DNA from: Colwellia sp. Arc7-635
GTDB lineage: Bacteria > Pseudomonadota > Gammaproteobacteria > Enterobacterales > Alteromonadaceae
Assembly: GCF_003971255.1 (NCBI RefSeq)
Contig: NZ_CP034660.1
Span: 3,968,001 to 4,032,000, forward strand
Length of the DNA: 64,000 bases
Direction: 5' to 3'
In this document: piece after piece, positions 17,728 to 27,242 of the stretch
Numbering within the stretch: position 1 is the first letter of the stretch
How the letters are laid out: each line of letters begins with the position of its first letter
Position numbers and translations under genes: made by a program
The notes under the pieces: generated by a model
What the model was told of the DNA's origin: nothing
The model's input: only the letters and a program-made list of their open reading frames with translations
Databases searched by the model: none

Positions 17728-18737
17728 TAATAGTTTTTCCTTAAATCCATATTTTTATACATATCAGCTACTTCTTCACCGTAACCATTAAATGGTAGTG
17801 TTGCGATACGATTACGAGCAAACAACCCCCCTGTGGTTATGCGTCTTTCACTTGCTTGACTCCAGCGCGGATGATCAACCTCTGGATTAACATTGGCATA
17901 AAAACCGTATTCACTATCAGCTAAGATGTTCCATGTTGTTGGTGGTTTATGTTCAACCAATTTTATGCCAACAATGGATTTAATGCTTTTAAAACCATAT
18001 TTCCATGGCACAACTAATCGAATAGGAGCGCCATTTTGTGCTGGTAACGTTTTACCATATAAACCAACACTCATAAATGTCAGTGGGTTCATCGCTTCAT
18101 CTATACGTAAACCTTCAACATAAGGATATTTAACACCACCACCGATACGACGACTTTCTTGCCCAGGCATCTGTTTTGGATCGTACAAGGTTTCAAAGGC
18201 TACATATTTTGCGCGTGAATTTGGTGCGGCTCTTTTAATTAAGTCAGCTAGCCCAAAGCCAACCCAAGGCACGACCATTGACCATGCTTCAACACAGCGT
18301 AAGCGATATATACGCTCTTCTAAAGGGAAGCTTTTAAAGAGATCATCGTAGCCTAAAGTGTAAGGCTTATCGACTTCACCAGAAATACTTAGCTGCCAAG
18401 GATCAACTTTAAATTCTTGAGCGTTTTCGACCGGATCGCCCTTTGCAGTACCAAATTCATAAAAGTTATTATGAGAGGTTACTTTCGCTTCAGGGGTTAA
18501 AATTTGCGAAGATTCATTGGCTTTTTGAAAGGTTAGCGCTTTGCGCTGAAATACCGCTGCTTCTTTACTACTAAAAAAGTCTAATGGACCAGCATTAGCC
18601 GTTGCTGATTGTGCTAATAAACTACCAGCGCCAAGGTAACCCAGTTTTTTTAAAAGATCGCGTCTAGAGTGATAAACGGATTCGTCTGTTACTTCTTGCT
18701 CAGACAGTTGATAGCTTTTTTTAGTTTTAATTAACAT
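17727..18737 (-). CDS. msrP: Periplasmic methionine sulfoxide reductase MsrP
   Basis: A 336-residue molybdopterin enzyme that reduces methionine sulfoxide in periplasmic proteins. Arg25-Arg26 in [13 protein letters not shown] mark a Tat signal, with cleavage near residue 49 (TANAG). Cys148 in LRCVEAWSM is the expected molybdenum ligand. Other family stretches are [10 protein letters not shown] and [19 protein letters not shown] precedes the ATG. It forms an operon with msrQ and lies near other molybdenum-cofactor genes. Confidence 0.95.
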   Translation of the reverse strand: MLIKTKKSYQLSEQEVTDESVYHSRRDLLKKLGYLGAGSLLAQSATANAGPLDFFSSKEAAVFQRKALTFQKANESSQILTPEAKVTSHNNFYEFGTAKGDPVENAQEFKVDPWQLSISGEVDKPYTLGYDDLFKSFPLEERIYRLRCVEAWSMVVPWVGFGLADLIKRAAPNSRAKYVAFETLYDPKQMPGQESRRIGGGVKYPYVEGLRIDEAMNPLTFMSVGLYGKTLPAQNGAPIRLVVPWKYGFKSIKSIVGIKLVEHKPPTTWNILADSEYGFYANVNPEVDHPRWSQASERRITTGGLFARNRIATLPFNGYGEEVADMYKNMDLRKNY

Positions 18738-18833
18738 TTTTACCTCTAATCGGTCTCATTACCTTCAAGTATAGAGACCTCATAAGAGCTAATTAAATTC
18801 TTTATAAACTTAATTAGTTATTTAATATTACCT

Positions 18834-19196
18834 TTAACGGGCAAATTGTTGTAAATAGTTAATAATGTCACCTGACTCATACATCCAGGTAATAGATTGA
18901 TCTTCATTAACAATTTTCAAACATGGCACGGTTCTTTTACCGCCTTCGTTAATTAACTCTTCACGATAGTGCTCATGCTGGTTGATATTGCGCAATTCAA
19001 TATTTAGCCCCAATCGTTTCATGGCGCGACGAGTTTTCACACAAAATGGGCAAGCCGGCAATTGATACAAACTTAAATGTGCCGTACTTGCATCGACTTC
19101 TTTTTGTAATTGAGAAGTACGTTTTGGTGCACTTGGCGAAAATAAAAAGTTTAATAACAAAATTAAACGGCCAATCGGCCAACGAATTAAAAACAT
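18834..19196 (-). CDS. Membrane-anchored glutaredoxin-like protein
   Basis: A 120-residue protein with an N-terminal hydrophobic segment (WPIGRLILLLNFLF, about 6-19) and then a glutaredoxin/GST-N fold. The dithiol site is Cys49-Pro-Phe-Cys52, the cis-proline segment is KRTVPCLKI, and the end is ESGDIINYLQQFA. It probably catalyses glutathione-linked disulfide exchange at the inner membrane. The first helix puts the domain on one membrane face; which face is not clear from sequence. Confidence 0.85.
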   Translation of the reverse strand: MFLIRWPIGRLILLLNFLFSPSAPKRTSQLQKEVDASTAHLSLYQLPACPFCVKTRRAMKRLGLNIELRNINQHEHYREELINEGGKRTVPCLKIVNEDQSITWMYESGDIINYLQQFAR

Positions 19197-19250
19197 ATAG
19201 ATTTTTTGCTCACGGTTAAGTAAATAAATTAAGAAAATGAAATGATTTGC

Positions 19251-19802
19251 TTACCACATCATATCATCAGGAATTTGAAATTCAGCATAAGGGTCATCTT
19301 CAGCAATAACTTCTTCAACAACTTTGGTGTTCTGTACCAAAATAACGTCTTTATCTAAGCTTGCTACCTTTTCGGCTGTTTCAGCCGTAACAATATACGT
19401 TGTATCATCAACGCCACATAGGGCTAAACGGCCATTAACTAAGGCCTTATGCGTTATGCTATCAACAAATAGCTTTTTAATTTTACTATTGAAAGTGTAA
19501 TTATAAACCGCTTCACCATTCACATTAGTGACATGATGGTGTTGTAATATTTGTAAAATTCTCAGTTGTTGCTCTTTGGCAACCAACGCGGCCTTCTTTT
19601 CATTGTTCAGAGCGATATCACGCGCCAGCTTTTCTTTTTTCGCTAACTCAAGTTCTTGTTTCACTTGCTCTTGTAAACTGGCATCAACCTTAACACCACT
19701 GCGCTTTTGCTTGCCTGTTTTACGTTTATCACTGTTTGCTTGTCTTGCTTTTTGCTTGGTGGTTAAACCTGCTTTTAGCAACTGGTCTTGTAAAGAAGCC
19801 AT
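19251..19802 (-). CDS. DUF2058 family protein, YaiL-like
   Basis: A 183-residue soluble protein typical of gammaproteobacteria. The N-terminus MASLQDQLLKAGLTTKQKARQ is the family signature; then comes a highly charged Lys/Glu-rich segment (about 20-75) that looks helical. A compact C-terminal domain follows (YNYTFNSKIKKLFVD ... LALCGVDDTTYIV). Earlier annotation calls it a nucleoprotein or polynucleotide-binding protein, but the function is unproved. AGGAAA lies before the ATG. Confidence 0.85.
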   Translation of the reverse strand: MASLQDQLLKAGLTTKQKARQANSDKRKTGKQKRSGVKVDASLQEQVKQELELAKKEKLARDIALNNEKKAALVAKEQQLRILQILQHHHVTNVNGEAVYNYTFNSKIKKLFVDSITHKALVNGRLALCGVDDTTYIVTAETAEKVASLDKDVILVQNTKVVEEVIAEDDPYAEFQIPDDMMW

Positions 19803-19926
19803 CTATTTTCCTAAGGTATATTGTCACTCGAAGTAATGAATCGTAGCTAGGCTCATGACTTCGACTGGTCTGAATATCGATATCGGCGCTATTTTATCAG
19901 TTCATTTACTATTTTACAGCATGCAA

Positions 19927-19953
19927 TAAAAAAGCAGCATTATTTGCTGCTTT
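19927..19953 (-). terminator. Terminator of the molybdenum hydroxylase operon
   Basis: A 9-bp stem (AAAGCAGCA with TGCTGCTTT) with a T run read leftward lies 42 bases past the stop of the large-subunit gene. Confidence 0.75.
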
Positions 19954-19994
19954 AAACTTATATTAACGCAAGTTACTAAGTCATAAACTTCTCG

Positions 19995-22250
19995 TTAAAC
20001 GATGCCATATTTTTTCAATGGTAGCTCTCGATAACGTTTACCTGTTGCATTAAAAATGGCATTACAAATAGCTGGCGCGATCGGCGGCACGCCGGGTTCA
20101 CCAACGCCACCTGGAGGCGCATCGCTGTCGATGATTTCTACATGAGTAGTAGGCGCGTCACTCAACCGAGCAATTTGATAACCATCAAAGTTATTCTGTT
20201 CAATAACACCATTTTTAGCGGTTAGTTCACTATAAAATGTATAAGATAACGCAAAAATTGCAGCGCCTTCCATTTGCGAACGAATACGTTCCGGATTTAC
20301 GGCTAAACCACAATCTACCGCCATCCAAACATCATGAACTTTAATTTTACCATTGTTGTTTTCCGACACTTCAACCACACAGGCAACATAGCTAACAAAG
20401 CTTCGATGCATGGCAATACCTAAGCCGTGACCTTTGGGTAACTTTCTACCCCATTTTGCCATAGCACTGGCTTTTTCTACTACCGCCTTCATACGCGCCG
20501 TATCGACAGGAAACTTCTCTAGTGTTTCACCATAATTGCCGTATTCTGCCTGTTCGGTTGAGAAGTCGATTTTACGATCAGCACCAATTAAAGCTAGTAA
20601 GTTATCTTTGCTGTCGACACCTTTAGCTTGTGCCAACTCATCAGCAAATGAGCCAATAGCAAAAGCGTGATTGATATTAGTGACTGAGCGCATCCAACCA
20701 ATTCGTGTATGAGCCGGTGCTTTACCGACAGCGCAACTGACATGAGCAATATCAAACGGCATATCAATTAAGCCTAAATTAGCTTCTGATGTAATTAAAT
20801 CAGCGCCTTTACTAAACGTTGAGCCAATCGGAGGTTCAGCTACATGGTGTTGCCATGCACTAACATTGCCATTTTCATCAATACCCGCCGCCAGCTTTTG
20901 ATAACTGACCGCATGATAATAACCATTTTGGATCTCATCTTCGCGAGTCCATAATACTTTAATAGGGACATTAAGCTGTTTCGACAATATAGCCGCTTCA
21001 ACGACAAAGTCTGGCTTAGATTTACGACCAAAACCACCACCGAGTAGCGTCACATTGATATTAACTTTTTCAGCGGCCACACCGGTAATTTGTGCAACCG
21101 TAGCTTGCGCTGATTGTGGGGTTTGTGAACACGCCCAAATATCAAAAATACCATTATGATAGTGTGCGGTTGCCGCAGGGGGTTCCATCGGCACATGAAT
21201 TAATTCAGGTACATAATACGACGCTTTAATCACTTTTTTTGCCGTCGCTAAAGCGTTAACTGTGTCGCCTTTACTGCGCAGTACTTTAGCAGGATTATCG
21301 CAACTCTCTGCTAGCGCTTGCTTGTACTGTTCTGTATTGTAACTTTTATGCTCGCTTTCATGCCATTGCATTGCTAAAGCTTCTCGACCTTTAATCGCCG
21401 CCCAAGTGTTTTTAGCAATAACCGCAACGCCGCCTAAAGGTTTAAATACCGCCGGCTCTTCTAAATCAGGTAACTGCACAACATCAATAACGCCGGCAAT
21501 CGCTTTTGCCGCTTCAGCATTAAATGATTTAACTTTCGAACCTAAAACTGGAGGTCTCGCGATAACCGCGTACTGCATATTTGCTAGTTCAACATCAAAT
21601 CCGTAAGTCGCGGTACCTGTAACGATTTTTTCACCATCAACTAATGCGATATCAGACTTACCAATAAGGGTAAAGTCCTTCTTAGCTTTCAGTATTAAGG
21701 CTGATTGCTCAGGTAACGCTAAAGTGCTCGCTGCAGCGACTAGGCTACCAAAAGATAGTTCCCGGCCACTTTGTTCATGCACAATAGTATTATTTATCGC
21801 GCTTGTTTCACTAACGTCAACTTGCCATTGATTGGCTGCCGCTTGTTGTAACATCATACGAGCCGTAGCGCCGGCTTCACGCAATGGCTGATAAAAACGT
21901 CTTACTGAACGCGAACCATCAGTATTTTGGCTACCATATTTTTTATCACCTAAACCTTGCACTACCGCTATTTGTTCCCAATCAGCACCGAGTTCATCGG
22001 CAACAATCATCGGTATACTGGTTCTGATACCTTGGCCCATTTCTGAGCGATGCACCACGATGCTAACGATATTGTCAGCGCCAATTTGTACATAAACACT
22101 AGGGGAAAATTTATCAGTAGCGTTAACACCCGCCAAAGCTTTCGGGATCGTTAACATAGAAGGTAATTGCACACCTAATACCAAAGCGGTTGAGCTAATA
22201 CCTAATTTTTTTAAAAAGCCACGTCGGCTAACATTTTCAATATGTTTCAT
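19995..22250 (-). CDS. Molybdopterin-binding subunit, isoquinoline 1-oxidoreductase / aldehyde oxidase type
   Basis: A 751-residue large subunit of a xanthine-oxidase-family hydroxylase. Arg9-Arg10 in SRRGFLKKLG form a Tat signal, so the folded complex is sent to the periplasm. HRSEMGQGIRTSIPMIVADELG and LLGGGFGRKSKPDF are cofactor-binding stretches, and Glu in GGVGEPGVPPIAPA near the C-terminus is the expected catalytic base. The domain order fits the IorB-like branch, which lacks the FAD domain and donates electrons to cytochrome c. The substrate (aldehyde or N-heterocycle) cannot be fixed from sequence. It follows the iron-sulfur subunit by two bases. Confidence 0.9.
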   Translation of the reverse strand: MKHIENVSRRGFLKKLGISSTALVLGVQLPSMLTIPKALAGVNATDKFSPSVYVQIGADNIVSIVVHRSEMGQGIRTSIPMIVADELGADWEQIAVVQGLGDKKYGSQNTDGSRSVRRFYQPLREAGATARMMLQQAAANQWQVDVSETSAINNTIVHEQSGRELSFGSLVAAASTLALPEQSALILKAKKDFTLIGKSDIALVDGEKIVTGTATYGFDVELANMQYAVIARPPVLGSKVKSFNAEAAKAIAGVIDVVQLPDLEEPAVFKPLGGVAVIAKNTWAAIKGREALAMQWHESEHKSYNTEQYKQALAESCDNPAKVLRSKGDTVNALATAKKVIKASYYVPELIHVPMEPPAATAHYHNGIFDIWACSQTPQSAQATVAQITGVAAEKVNINVTLLGGGFGRKSKPDFVVEAAILSKQLNVPIKVLWTREDEIQNGYYHAVSYQKLAAGIDENGNVSAWQHHVAEPPIGSTFSKGADLITSEANLGLIDMPFDIAHVSCAVGKAPAHTRIGWMRSVTNINHAFAIGSFADELAQAKGVDSKDNLLALIGADRKIDFSTEQAEYGNYGETLEKFPVDTARMKAVVEKASAMAKWGRKLPKGHGLGIAMHRSFVSYVACVVEVSENNNGKIKVHDVWMAVDCGLAVNPERIRSQMEGAAIFALSYTFYSELTAKNGVIEQNNFDGYQIARLSDAPTTHVEIIDSDAPPGGVGEPGVPPIAPAICNAIFNATGKRYRELPLKKYGIV

Positions 22251-22252
22251 TG

Positions 22253-22723
22253 TTAGCTCCCCTTCACTTCAGTAGCAAGATCCGCAGCTAAATGAATCGC
22301 TTGTTTAATACGTTGGTAGGTACCACAGCGACAAATATTACCACTCATTGCAAGTTCAATATCTTCATCGTTAGGTTTTGCATTACGCTTTAATAGCGCA
22401 GCAGCTGACATCATTTGTCCGGGTTGACAATAACCACACTGCGGTACATTTAAATCTTGCCATGCTTGCTGAACAGGATGATCGCCAGCTTCAGAAAGCC
22501 CTTCAACCGTAGTGATTTTTTGTTGTGCGATAGCTAAGACTGGTGTTACACATGAGCGAATAGCTTGGCCATCAACATGTACGGTGCATGCTCCGCATAA
22601 TCCTTTACCGCAACCATATTTGGTGCCGGTATATTTTAAAACATCTCTCAATGCCCATAACAATGGCATATTACCATCATCATTAAATTGGTGATCTTTA
22701 CCATTGACGTTTAAGGTGATCAT
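22253..22723 (-). CDS. [2Fe-2S] subunit of the molybdenum hydroxylase
   Basis: A 156-residue small subunit (IorA-like) that carries electrons away from the molybdenum centre. Two clusters are visible: the plant-ferredoxin type [15 protein letters not shown] (about 38-52, with a further Cys near residue 60), and the C-terminal [10 protein letters not shown] with [11 protein letters not shown]. No signal peptide is seen, so it probably travels with the Tat-tagged large subunit. It is the first gene of the pair. Confidence 0.93.
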   Translation of the reverse strand: MITLNVNGKDHQFNDDGNMPLLWALRDVLKYTGTKYGCGKGLCGACTVHVDGQAIRSCVTPVLAIAQQKITTVEGLSEAGDHPVQQAWQDLNVPQCGYCQPGQMMSAAALLKRNAKPNDEDIELAMSGNICRCGTYQRIKQAIHLAADLATEVKGS

Positions 22724-22883
22724 GCAATAGCTTCCTTCTGTGTTTATGTAAATAGGGACTTAATAAATAGCTTAACTATAAATTCATTTAAAATCGTTTT
22801 AATGTATTTTTTTACCGTGACTTCAACTGCTAAAACCACTGGAACAATGAAGTGGAAGCATAAATCACTTATTATAATGTGTA

Positions 22884-23528
22884 TTAATGGTTCAAATTAG
22901 CACTGAGTATTTTATTCATTTCTGTTAGTTGCTCAGGCGTATCTACATCAATAAAGGCATGAGCTAATTTTACTTTCAATAACATTTTTTGATGCGTTTT
23001 TAATAATGGCTTCGCGCCTTCTTCTCCTGATAGCTGCATCAACTCCGAAAAATAACGTTGTGGGAATATGACCGGCGGACCAACTTTTTCTTTTCCACCT
23101 AATGCATTAGTTGCTAGTGCGTGTGCAACAACGATAGCATGAGGATTATTTTGCCAACAGCTTTCAATTGTAAACAAATCAGTGACCGTTAATTGCCATT
23201 GATCCACTAACACGATCATCACCGCTTTAATGTCAGAGCTTAACGCTTCAACACCAGCAGAAATCGATGTTGCCATGCCTGCAGACCATTGTTTATTGAT
23301 AACTATTTTAACCGGTAAATGGTCAATATGTGTTTGCAACTGCTCAGCGTTAAAACCTAACACGCAGTACACCTGATTAGTTAGCTCTAGCGCTTGCGAT
23401 AACTTCACTTCAAGTAAACTTTTTTCTTGCACCGTTATTAATTGTTTCATCTGCCCTAAGCGAGAAGATTGCCCTGCCGCCAAAACTATAATAGCGATTT
23501 TATCATTTACAGTCGTTGTTATTGTCAT
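22884..23528 (-). CDS. MocA-like nucleotidyltransferase
   Basis: A 214-residue protein of the NTP-transferase fold. VLAAGQSSRLGQMKQL at residues 16-31 is the nucleotide-binding signature, and VLVDQW is the second, metal-site segment. Such proteins next to xanthine-oxidase-type genes usually attach CMP to molybdopterin (MocA), which these hydroxylases need. It is on the same strand 160 bases upstream of the [2Fe-2S] gene, so it probably matures that enzyme. A GlmU-like or unrelated NTP role is less likely. Confidence 0.82.
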   Translation of the reverse strand: MTITTTVNDKIAIIVLAAGQSSRLGQMKQLITVQEKSLLEVKLSQALELTNQVYCVLGFNAEQLQTHIDHLPVKIVINKQWSAGMATSISAGVEALSSDIKAVMIVLVDQWQLTVTDLFTIESCWQNNPHAIVVAHALATNALGGKEKVGPPVIFPQRYFSELMQLSGEEGAKPLLKTHQKMLLKVKLAHAFIDVDTPEQLTEMNKILSANLNH

Positions 23529-23830
23529 CGCAACTTAGTAGCTAACATCATTTTAGCCTGCTCAAAGGTAAACAGATTTCAGTGTACACCATATAATAAA
23601 CACAGAAAATTTCACTAGCCATATTTTTCACATCACAGTACTTCACAACAACGTAATACCATCGCAAGAATAAAGTTCACAACATACTGATATACAAATA
23701 AATATAACAAATTTACCACCCATTTTTTGCTTTACGAATATGCGCTATTTATTTTAGTTAGTTCACGGTTCAAACTTCCATTATATTCAGGTACTCTAAT
23801 GCATCGCGATTGTCACTTTGCTCAAAACCT
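23529..23830. other. Divergent gap, nothing specific seen
   Basis: About 300 AT-rich bases between the leftward MocA-like gene and the rightward acylase gene. Promoters for both must lie here, but no clear consensus, repeat or hairpin was recognised. Confidence 0.3.
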
Positions 23831-26266
23831 ATGAAATATTTTAAAAATACTTTGCTCGGCCTGCTGTTTGTTTTACTTTTAGTCCTTGCGAGTTTAGGCA
23901 CCTGGATATACAGCCAAATTGACAGCGCATTGCCACAATTAGACGGCAAACGTACACTTTATGGCTTATCTACGAGCGCAACCGTAGAGCGAGACAAACA
24001 AGGCATAGTAACCATCAAAGCAAAAAATCGCTTAGATATTGCGGTAGCCACAGGTTTTGTTCATGCCCAAGAACGCTTTTTTCAAATGGATTTATTACGC
24101 CGAAACTCAGCAGGAGAGCTAGCCAGTCTATTTGGTGAAGCGGCTATCGATTATGACAGTGAGATTCGTCGTCACCGTTTTCGTGAACGCGCGATGGCAA
24201 TCGTGGCGCAGCTATCAAGCGCTGAGTTGAACCTATTAAAAGCCTACACCCGTGGTGTTAATCAAGGACTAAAATACCTCAAAGCACCTCCTTTTGAATA
24301 TTTATTACTGCGCCAAGAGCCAGTTGAATGGCGAGAAGAAGATACAATTTTAACCGTGCTCAGTATGTACATCGATTTACAATACCCTGATGGCGAACGT
24401 GAACGCACTTTAGGTTTATTACATTCGGTATTAAGCCCAGAAGTATTTGCCTTTCTTAACCCCAAAGGCAGTATATGGGATGCCGCCATTGATGGTACTG
24501 AGTTTAGTGAATCACCATTACCTAAAGCACCTTGGCCTTCAGCGTCAAGTGAGAATATGGCCGCGTTATTCAAAGCGCGAGTATTAGCATCACCATTATC
24601 GAACACAAAACCACCTGTTCTTGCTAGGGAGCAATCAGCTCAAAGTGAAGAGTTTCCGGGCTCAAATAACTGGGCTGTCAGTGGTCAAATCAGTAGAACA
24701 GGCAGCGCAATTGTTGCTAACGATATGCACTTAGGCATTCGTGTACCTAATACCTGGTTTAGAGCATCATTTGAATATAATGATGCTGATGATAGCCCTG
24801 TAAAAGTCACGGGAGCTACGCTACCAGGTACGCCTAATATAATTATTGGCAGTAATGGCCATATTGCATGGGGTTTCACTAATAGCTATGGTGACTGGAG
24901 CGATGTAGTCGTACTAGAAACCAACGCCGATGAAAGCCAATATTTAACACCTGATGGCTATCAAGACTTTATCGAACGTAAACAAATAATCGCGGTAAAA
25001 GATAAAGAAGCGGTAAATATCACGGTCACTGATACTATTTGGGGACCAGTTATTGGTAAAAATGCTCAAGGCAACTTATTGGTATATCACTGGATTGCGC
25101 ACGATAAAGCCGCCGTTAATATGGCGATTACTGAATTTGAAACCACAACTAATGTAGCGCAAGCTTTGGCAATTGCTGCACGGGCCGGTATGCCTGCACA
25201 AAACTTAATGGTCGGGGATCAACAAGGCAATATCGGCTGGACAATTATGGGACCCATACCACAGCGTAGTACAACGTTTGGAGCAATACCGACCTCTTGG
25301 GCCGATGGCAAACATAAGTGGTTAGGATTATTGCCTCCACAAGACTATCCGAAAGTTATTAACCCTGACAATTCTCGTTTATGGACAGCAAATTCACGTG
25401 TTGTTGGTGGCGAAATGTTGGAGAAAGTCGGTAATGGCGGTTATGCGTTAGGGGCAAGATCATCGCAAATAAAACAGAACCTCAACGCTAAGGCATCTTT
25501 CGATGAACAAGCTTTGCTTGATGTCGCTCTCGATGATCGTGCTTTGTTCCTGTTACGCTGGCAAGAATTTCTCTTATCGAAAGTCCTAACGGATGAAATG
25601 CTAGTTAAACATAGCAGCTGGCAAGAAGTTAAAAAAATCATTAGCGTTAAGAACCTAGCGGCAAGTACCGACTCTGTTGCTTATCGCTTAGTAAGAAATT
25701 TTAGATTAAACACCAGAACGCAAGTTTTCGATATTTTCAATGAAAATATGACTAATATCGACCACAGCTATAGCTTTAATACGATACGTCACCAAATAGA
25801 AGCCCCACTATGGCAGTTGGTGAATCAGCAGCCGGAGAACTTTCTGTGGCGAAGTCATGACAGCTGGTCAGCGTTATTCGAAGCAAGTTTGGAAGCAACA
25901 TTAGCACAAATGACTGAGTCAACAACGCTGGCAAAGGCAACGTGGGGTCAAGAAAATATCAGCACAATTCAGCACCCTTTAAGTAATGCGGTGCCCTTTA
26001 TTGGCCGATGGCTTGATATGCCTGCCGTCGCATTACCTGGAGATAGTTATATGCCAAGAGTACAAGGTAAATCATTTGGTGCGTCACAGCGTATGGTGGT
26101 GTCTCCAGGTCATGAAGAGCATGGAATTTTTCATATGCCGACAAGTCAATCAGGCCACCCATGGAGCCCGTACTATGGTCTTGGACACGAAAACTGGGTA
26201 AATGGCACAGCCTCCAGCTTTTTACCCGGCCCCAGTGTTTACACGCTGACACTACTGAATTATTAA
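23831..26266 (+). CDS. Penicillin acylase family amidase
   Basis: An 811-residue Ntn-hydrolase of the penicillin G acylase/acyl-homoserine-lactone acylase family. A hydrophobic N-terminus (about 7-27) gives export or anchoring. GFVHAQERFFQMDLLRRNSAG is the alpha-chain signature. Ser278 in FPGSNNWAVSG is the predicted nucleophile, freed when the precursor cuts itself, with NDMHLGIRVPNTWF and SNGHIAWGFTNSYGD following. Substrates could be N-acyl-homoserine lactones or other amides. The ATG at 23831 is preferred over an upstream in-frame TTG at 23810 because it begins the lysine/hydrophobic signal; neither has a clear ribosome site. Confidence 0.88.
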   Translation: MKYFKNTLLGLLFVLLLVLASLGTWIYSQIDSALPQLDGKRTLYGLSTSATVERDKQGIVTIKAKNRLDIAVATGFVHAQERFFQMDLLRRNSAGELASLFGEAAIDYDSEIRRHRFRERAMAIVAQLSSAELNLLKAYTRGVNQGLKYLKAPPFEYLLLRQEPVEWREEDTILTVLSMYIDLQYPDGERERTLGLLHSVLSPEVFAFLNPKGSIWDAAIDGTEFSESPLPKAPWPSASSENMAALFKARVLASPLSNTKPPVLAREQSAQSEEFPGSNNWAVSGQISRTGSAIVANDMHLGIRVPNTWFRASFEYNDADDSPVKVTGATLPGTPNIIIGSNGHIAWGFTNSYGDWSDVVVLETNADESQYLTPDGYQDFIERKQIIAVKDKEAVNITVTDTIWGPVIGKNAQGNLLVYHWIAHDKAAVNMAITEFETTTNVAQALAIAARAGMPAQNLMVGDQQGNIGWTIMGPIPQRSTTFGAIPTSWADGKHKWLGLLPPQDYPKVINPDNSRLWTANSRVVGGEMLEKVGNGGYALGARSSQIKQNLNAKASFDEQALLDVALDDRALFLLRWQEFLLSKVLTDEMLVKHSSWQEVKKIISVKNLAASTDSVAYRLVRNFRLNTRTQVFDIFNENMTNIDHSYSFNTIRHQIEAPLWQLVNQQPENFLWRSHDSWSALFEASLEATLAQMTESTTLAKATWGQENISTIQHPLSNAVPFIGRWLDMPAVALPGDSYMPRVQGKSFGASQRMVVSPGHEEHGIFHMPTSQSGHPWSPYYGLGHENWVNGTASSFLPGPSVYTLTLLNY

Positions 26267-26318
26267 TCTATTAACTTTCATTAACTTTTGTTAAAAGTAC
26301 TAAAAACACCAAGGAATT

Positions 26319-26705
26319 ATGATGACCACTTTGATCATTTGTTTATTTATCGCCGCAATTTTACCTATTATTGCGAAAATACCGGTGGCGATCGCCATGC
26401 ATAAATTGGGGCGCTACAATAATAACCATCCGCGTGCACAGCAAACTGAACTGACCGGCTTCGGTGCTCGTGCATTAGCCGCTCACCAAAATGCTTTTGA
26501 ATCTCTGATTGTTTTTGCGCCAGCAGTATTATTAGCGATAGCAACTAAAAACACCGGCATTGTCATTGAGCAACTTGCAATTACCCATGTGGTCGCAAGA
26601 GTACTTTATAATATTGCTTACTTAATGGATATCGCGACTATTCGCTCACTAATCTGGGCAGTTGGTATCATTAGCGCTTTAGCTATTATTTTTCTTTGCC
26701 TATAG
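26319..26705 (+). CDS. MAPEG family membrane protein
   Basis: A 128-residue protein with four hydrophobic helices, of the family of membrane-associated eicosanoid and glutathione metabolism proteins. The signature RALAAHQNAFESLIVFAPAVLLA is seen near residue 50, and ARVLYNIAYLMDIATIRSLIW near 90. Bacterial members are poorly understood; some show glutathione transferase activity. AAGGA lies just before the twin ATG codons at 26319 and 26322. It starts 52 bases after the acylase stop and may be cotranscribed with it. Confidence 0.85.
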   Translation: MMTTLIICLFIAAILPIIAKIPVAIAMHKLGRYNNNHPRAQQTELTGFGARALAAHQNAFESLIVFAPAVLLAIATKNTGIVIEQLAITHVVARVLYNIAYLMDIATIRSLIWAVGIISALAIIFLCL

Positions 26706-26748
26706 CCGGCATTCTTAAATTATCACTATTAAGCCTTTTCTGTTTGTT

Positions 26749-27014
26749 TATACCCAAGCCACTTGAAGATGCAGGATTCAGCAAGTCGAGAAAGGGTTAG
26801 CACCAAGGCATTGATTGAAGATAATGGTTGTTCCATTGTCGAAATCAATAACGCCGGAGATGACCCTTTATCGCCTTGCCCGAAGGGAGCTAAGCTAGAA
26901 AACCAGCTCCGCGTTGCAGCACTTGATAAGGGAATAACCATTGTCTTCGTGCTGCGCCTTGACCTGATTTCCTAGCTTAGCTCTGAAACTCCATCTTCAA
27001 GTGGTTTGGGTATA
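26749..27014. repeat. Foldback MITE-like repeat, short copy (266 bp)
   Basis: This is nearly identical to the element at 8310-8672 but lacks its two 49-bp inner segments (one replaced by a single T), which accounts exactly for the 97-bp size difference. Ends are TATACCCAAGCCACTTGAAG and CTTCAAGTGGTTTGGGTATA. The insertion lies between the MAPEG gene and the pheA leader, only 60 bases before the leader peptide, so it may limit or supply part of the pheA promoter region. No transposase is encoded. Confidence 0.85.
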
Positions 27015-27039
27015 TATATAAATAGGCATAAAGAAACGG

Positions 27040-27068
27040 TTGAACTATTGCCACAGGGTAGATACAGT
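27040..27068 (+). promoter_or_regulatory. Possible pheA promoter
   Basis: TTGAAC (27040-27045) and TACAGT (27063-27068) are 17 bases apart, a fair sigma-70 pair. The predicted start would fall at or just before the leader ATG, which leaves almost no 5' leader, so a promoter nearer the TATATATATAAAT run at the repeat edge (27011-27022) is also possible. Confidence 0.35.
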
Positions 27069-27074
27069 AAAGCC

Positions 27075-27131
27075 ATGCAAATGACAAAATCTAACTTTTT
27101 CTTTAACGCTTTCTTTCTCTCAGTTATCTGA
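27075..27131 (+). CDS. pheL: pheA leader peptide
   Basis: An 18-residue open frame reading MQMTKSNFFFNAFFLSVI, with five Phe in eight residues, ends at TGA 27129-27131. It is followed at once by an intrinsic terminator and then by pheA. This is the arrangement of a classic Phe-tRNA attenuator, like E. coli pheL. A ribosome that stalls at the Phe codons would favour the antiterminator. The ribosome site is weak (GTAAAG), and the second Met (27081) could be the start. The sequence is not related to E. coli PheL beyond its Phe content. Confidence 0.82.
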   Translation: MQMTKSNFFFNAFFLSVI

Positions 27132-27156
27132 GCGAGCTTTGGGTTTTGGCATTTAT

Positions 27157-27184
27157 AAAAAACCTCCTACTGGAGGTTTTTTAG
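27157..27184 (+). terminator. pheA attenuator terminator
   Basis: An 11-bp stem (AAAAAACCTCC with GGAGGTTTTTT) with a 4-base loop and T run lies 25 bases after the leader peptide stop. An alternative pairing GGTTTT (27143-27148) with AAAACC (27159-27164) would block it, and a CTCAG/CTGAG hairpin (27119-27131) overlaps the leader end. Together they supply the parts of an attenuator. Confidence 0.85.
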
Positions 27185-27242
27185 TTTTTACAGCAACAAT
27201 AATTAGAAGAATTAACTCACATCAACAGATTAGGAAAACGCG

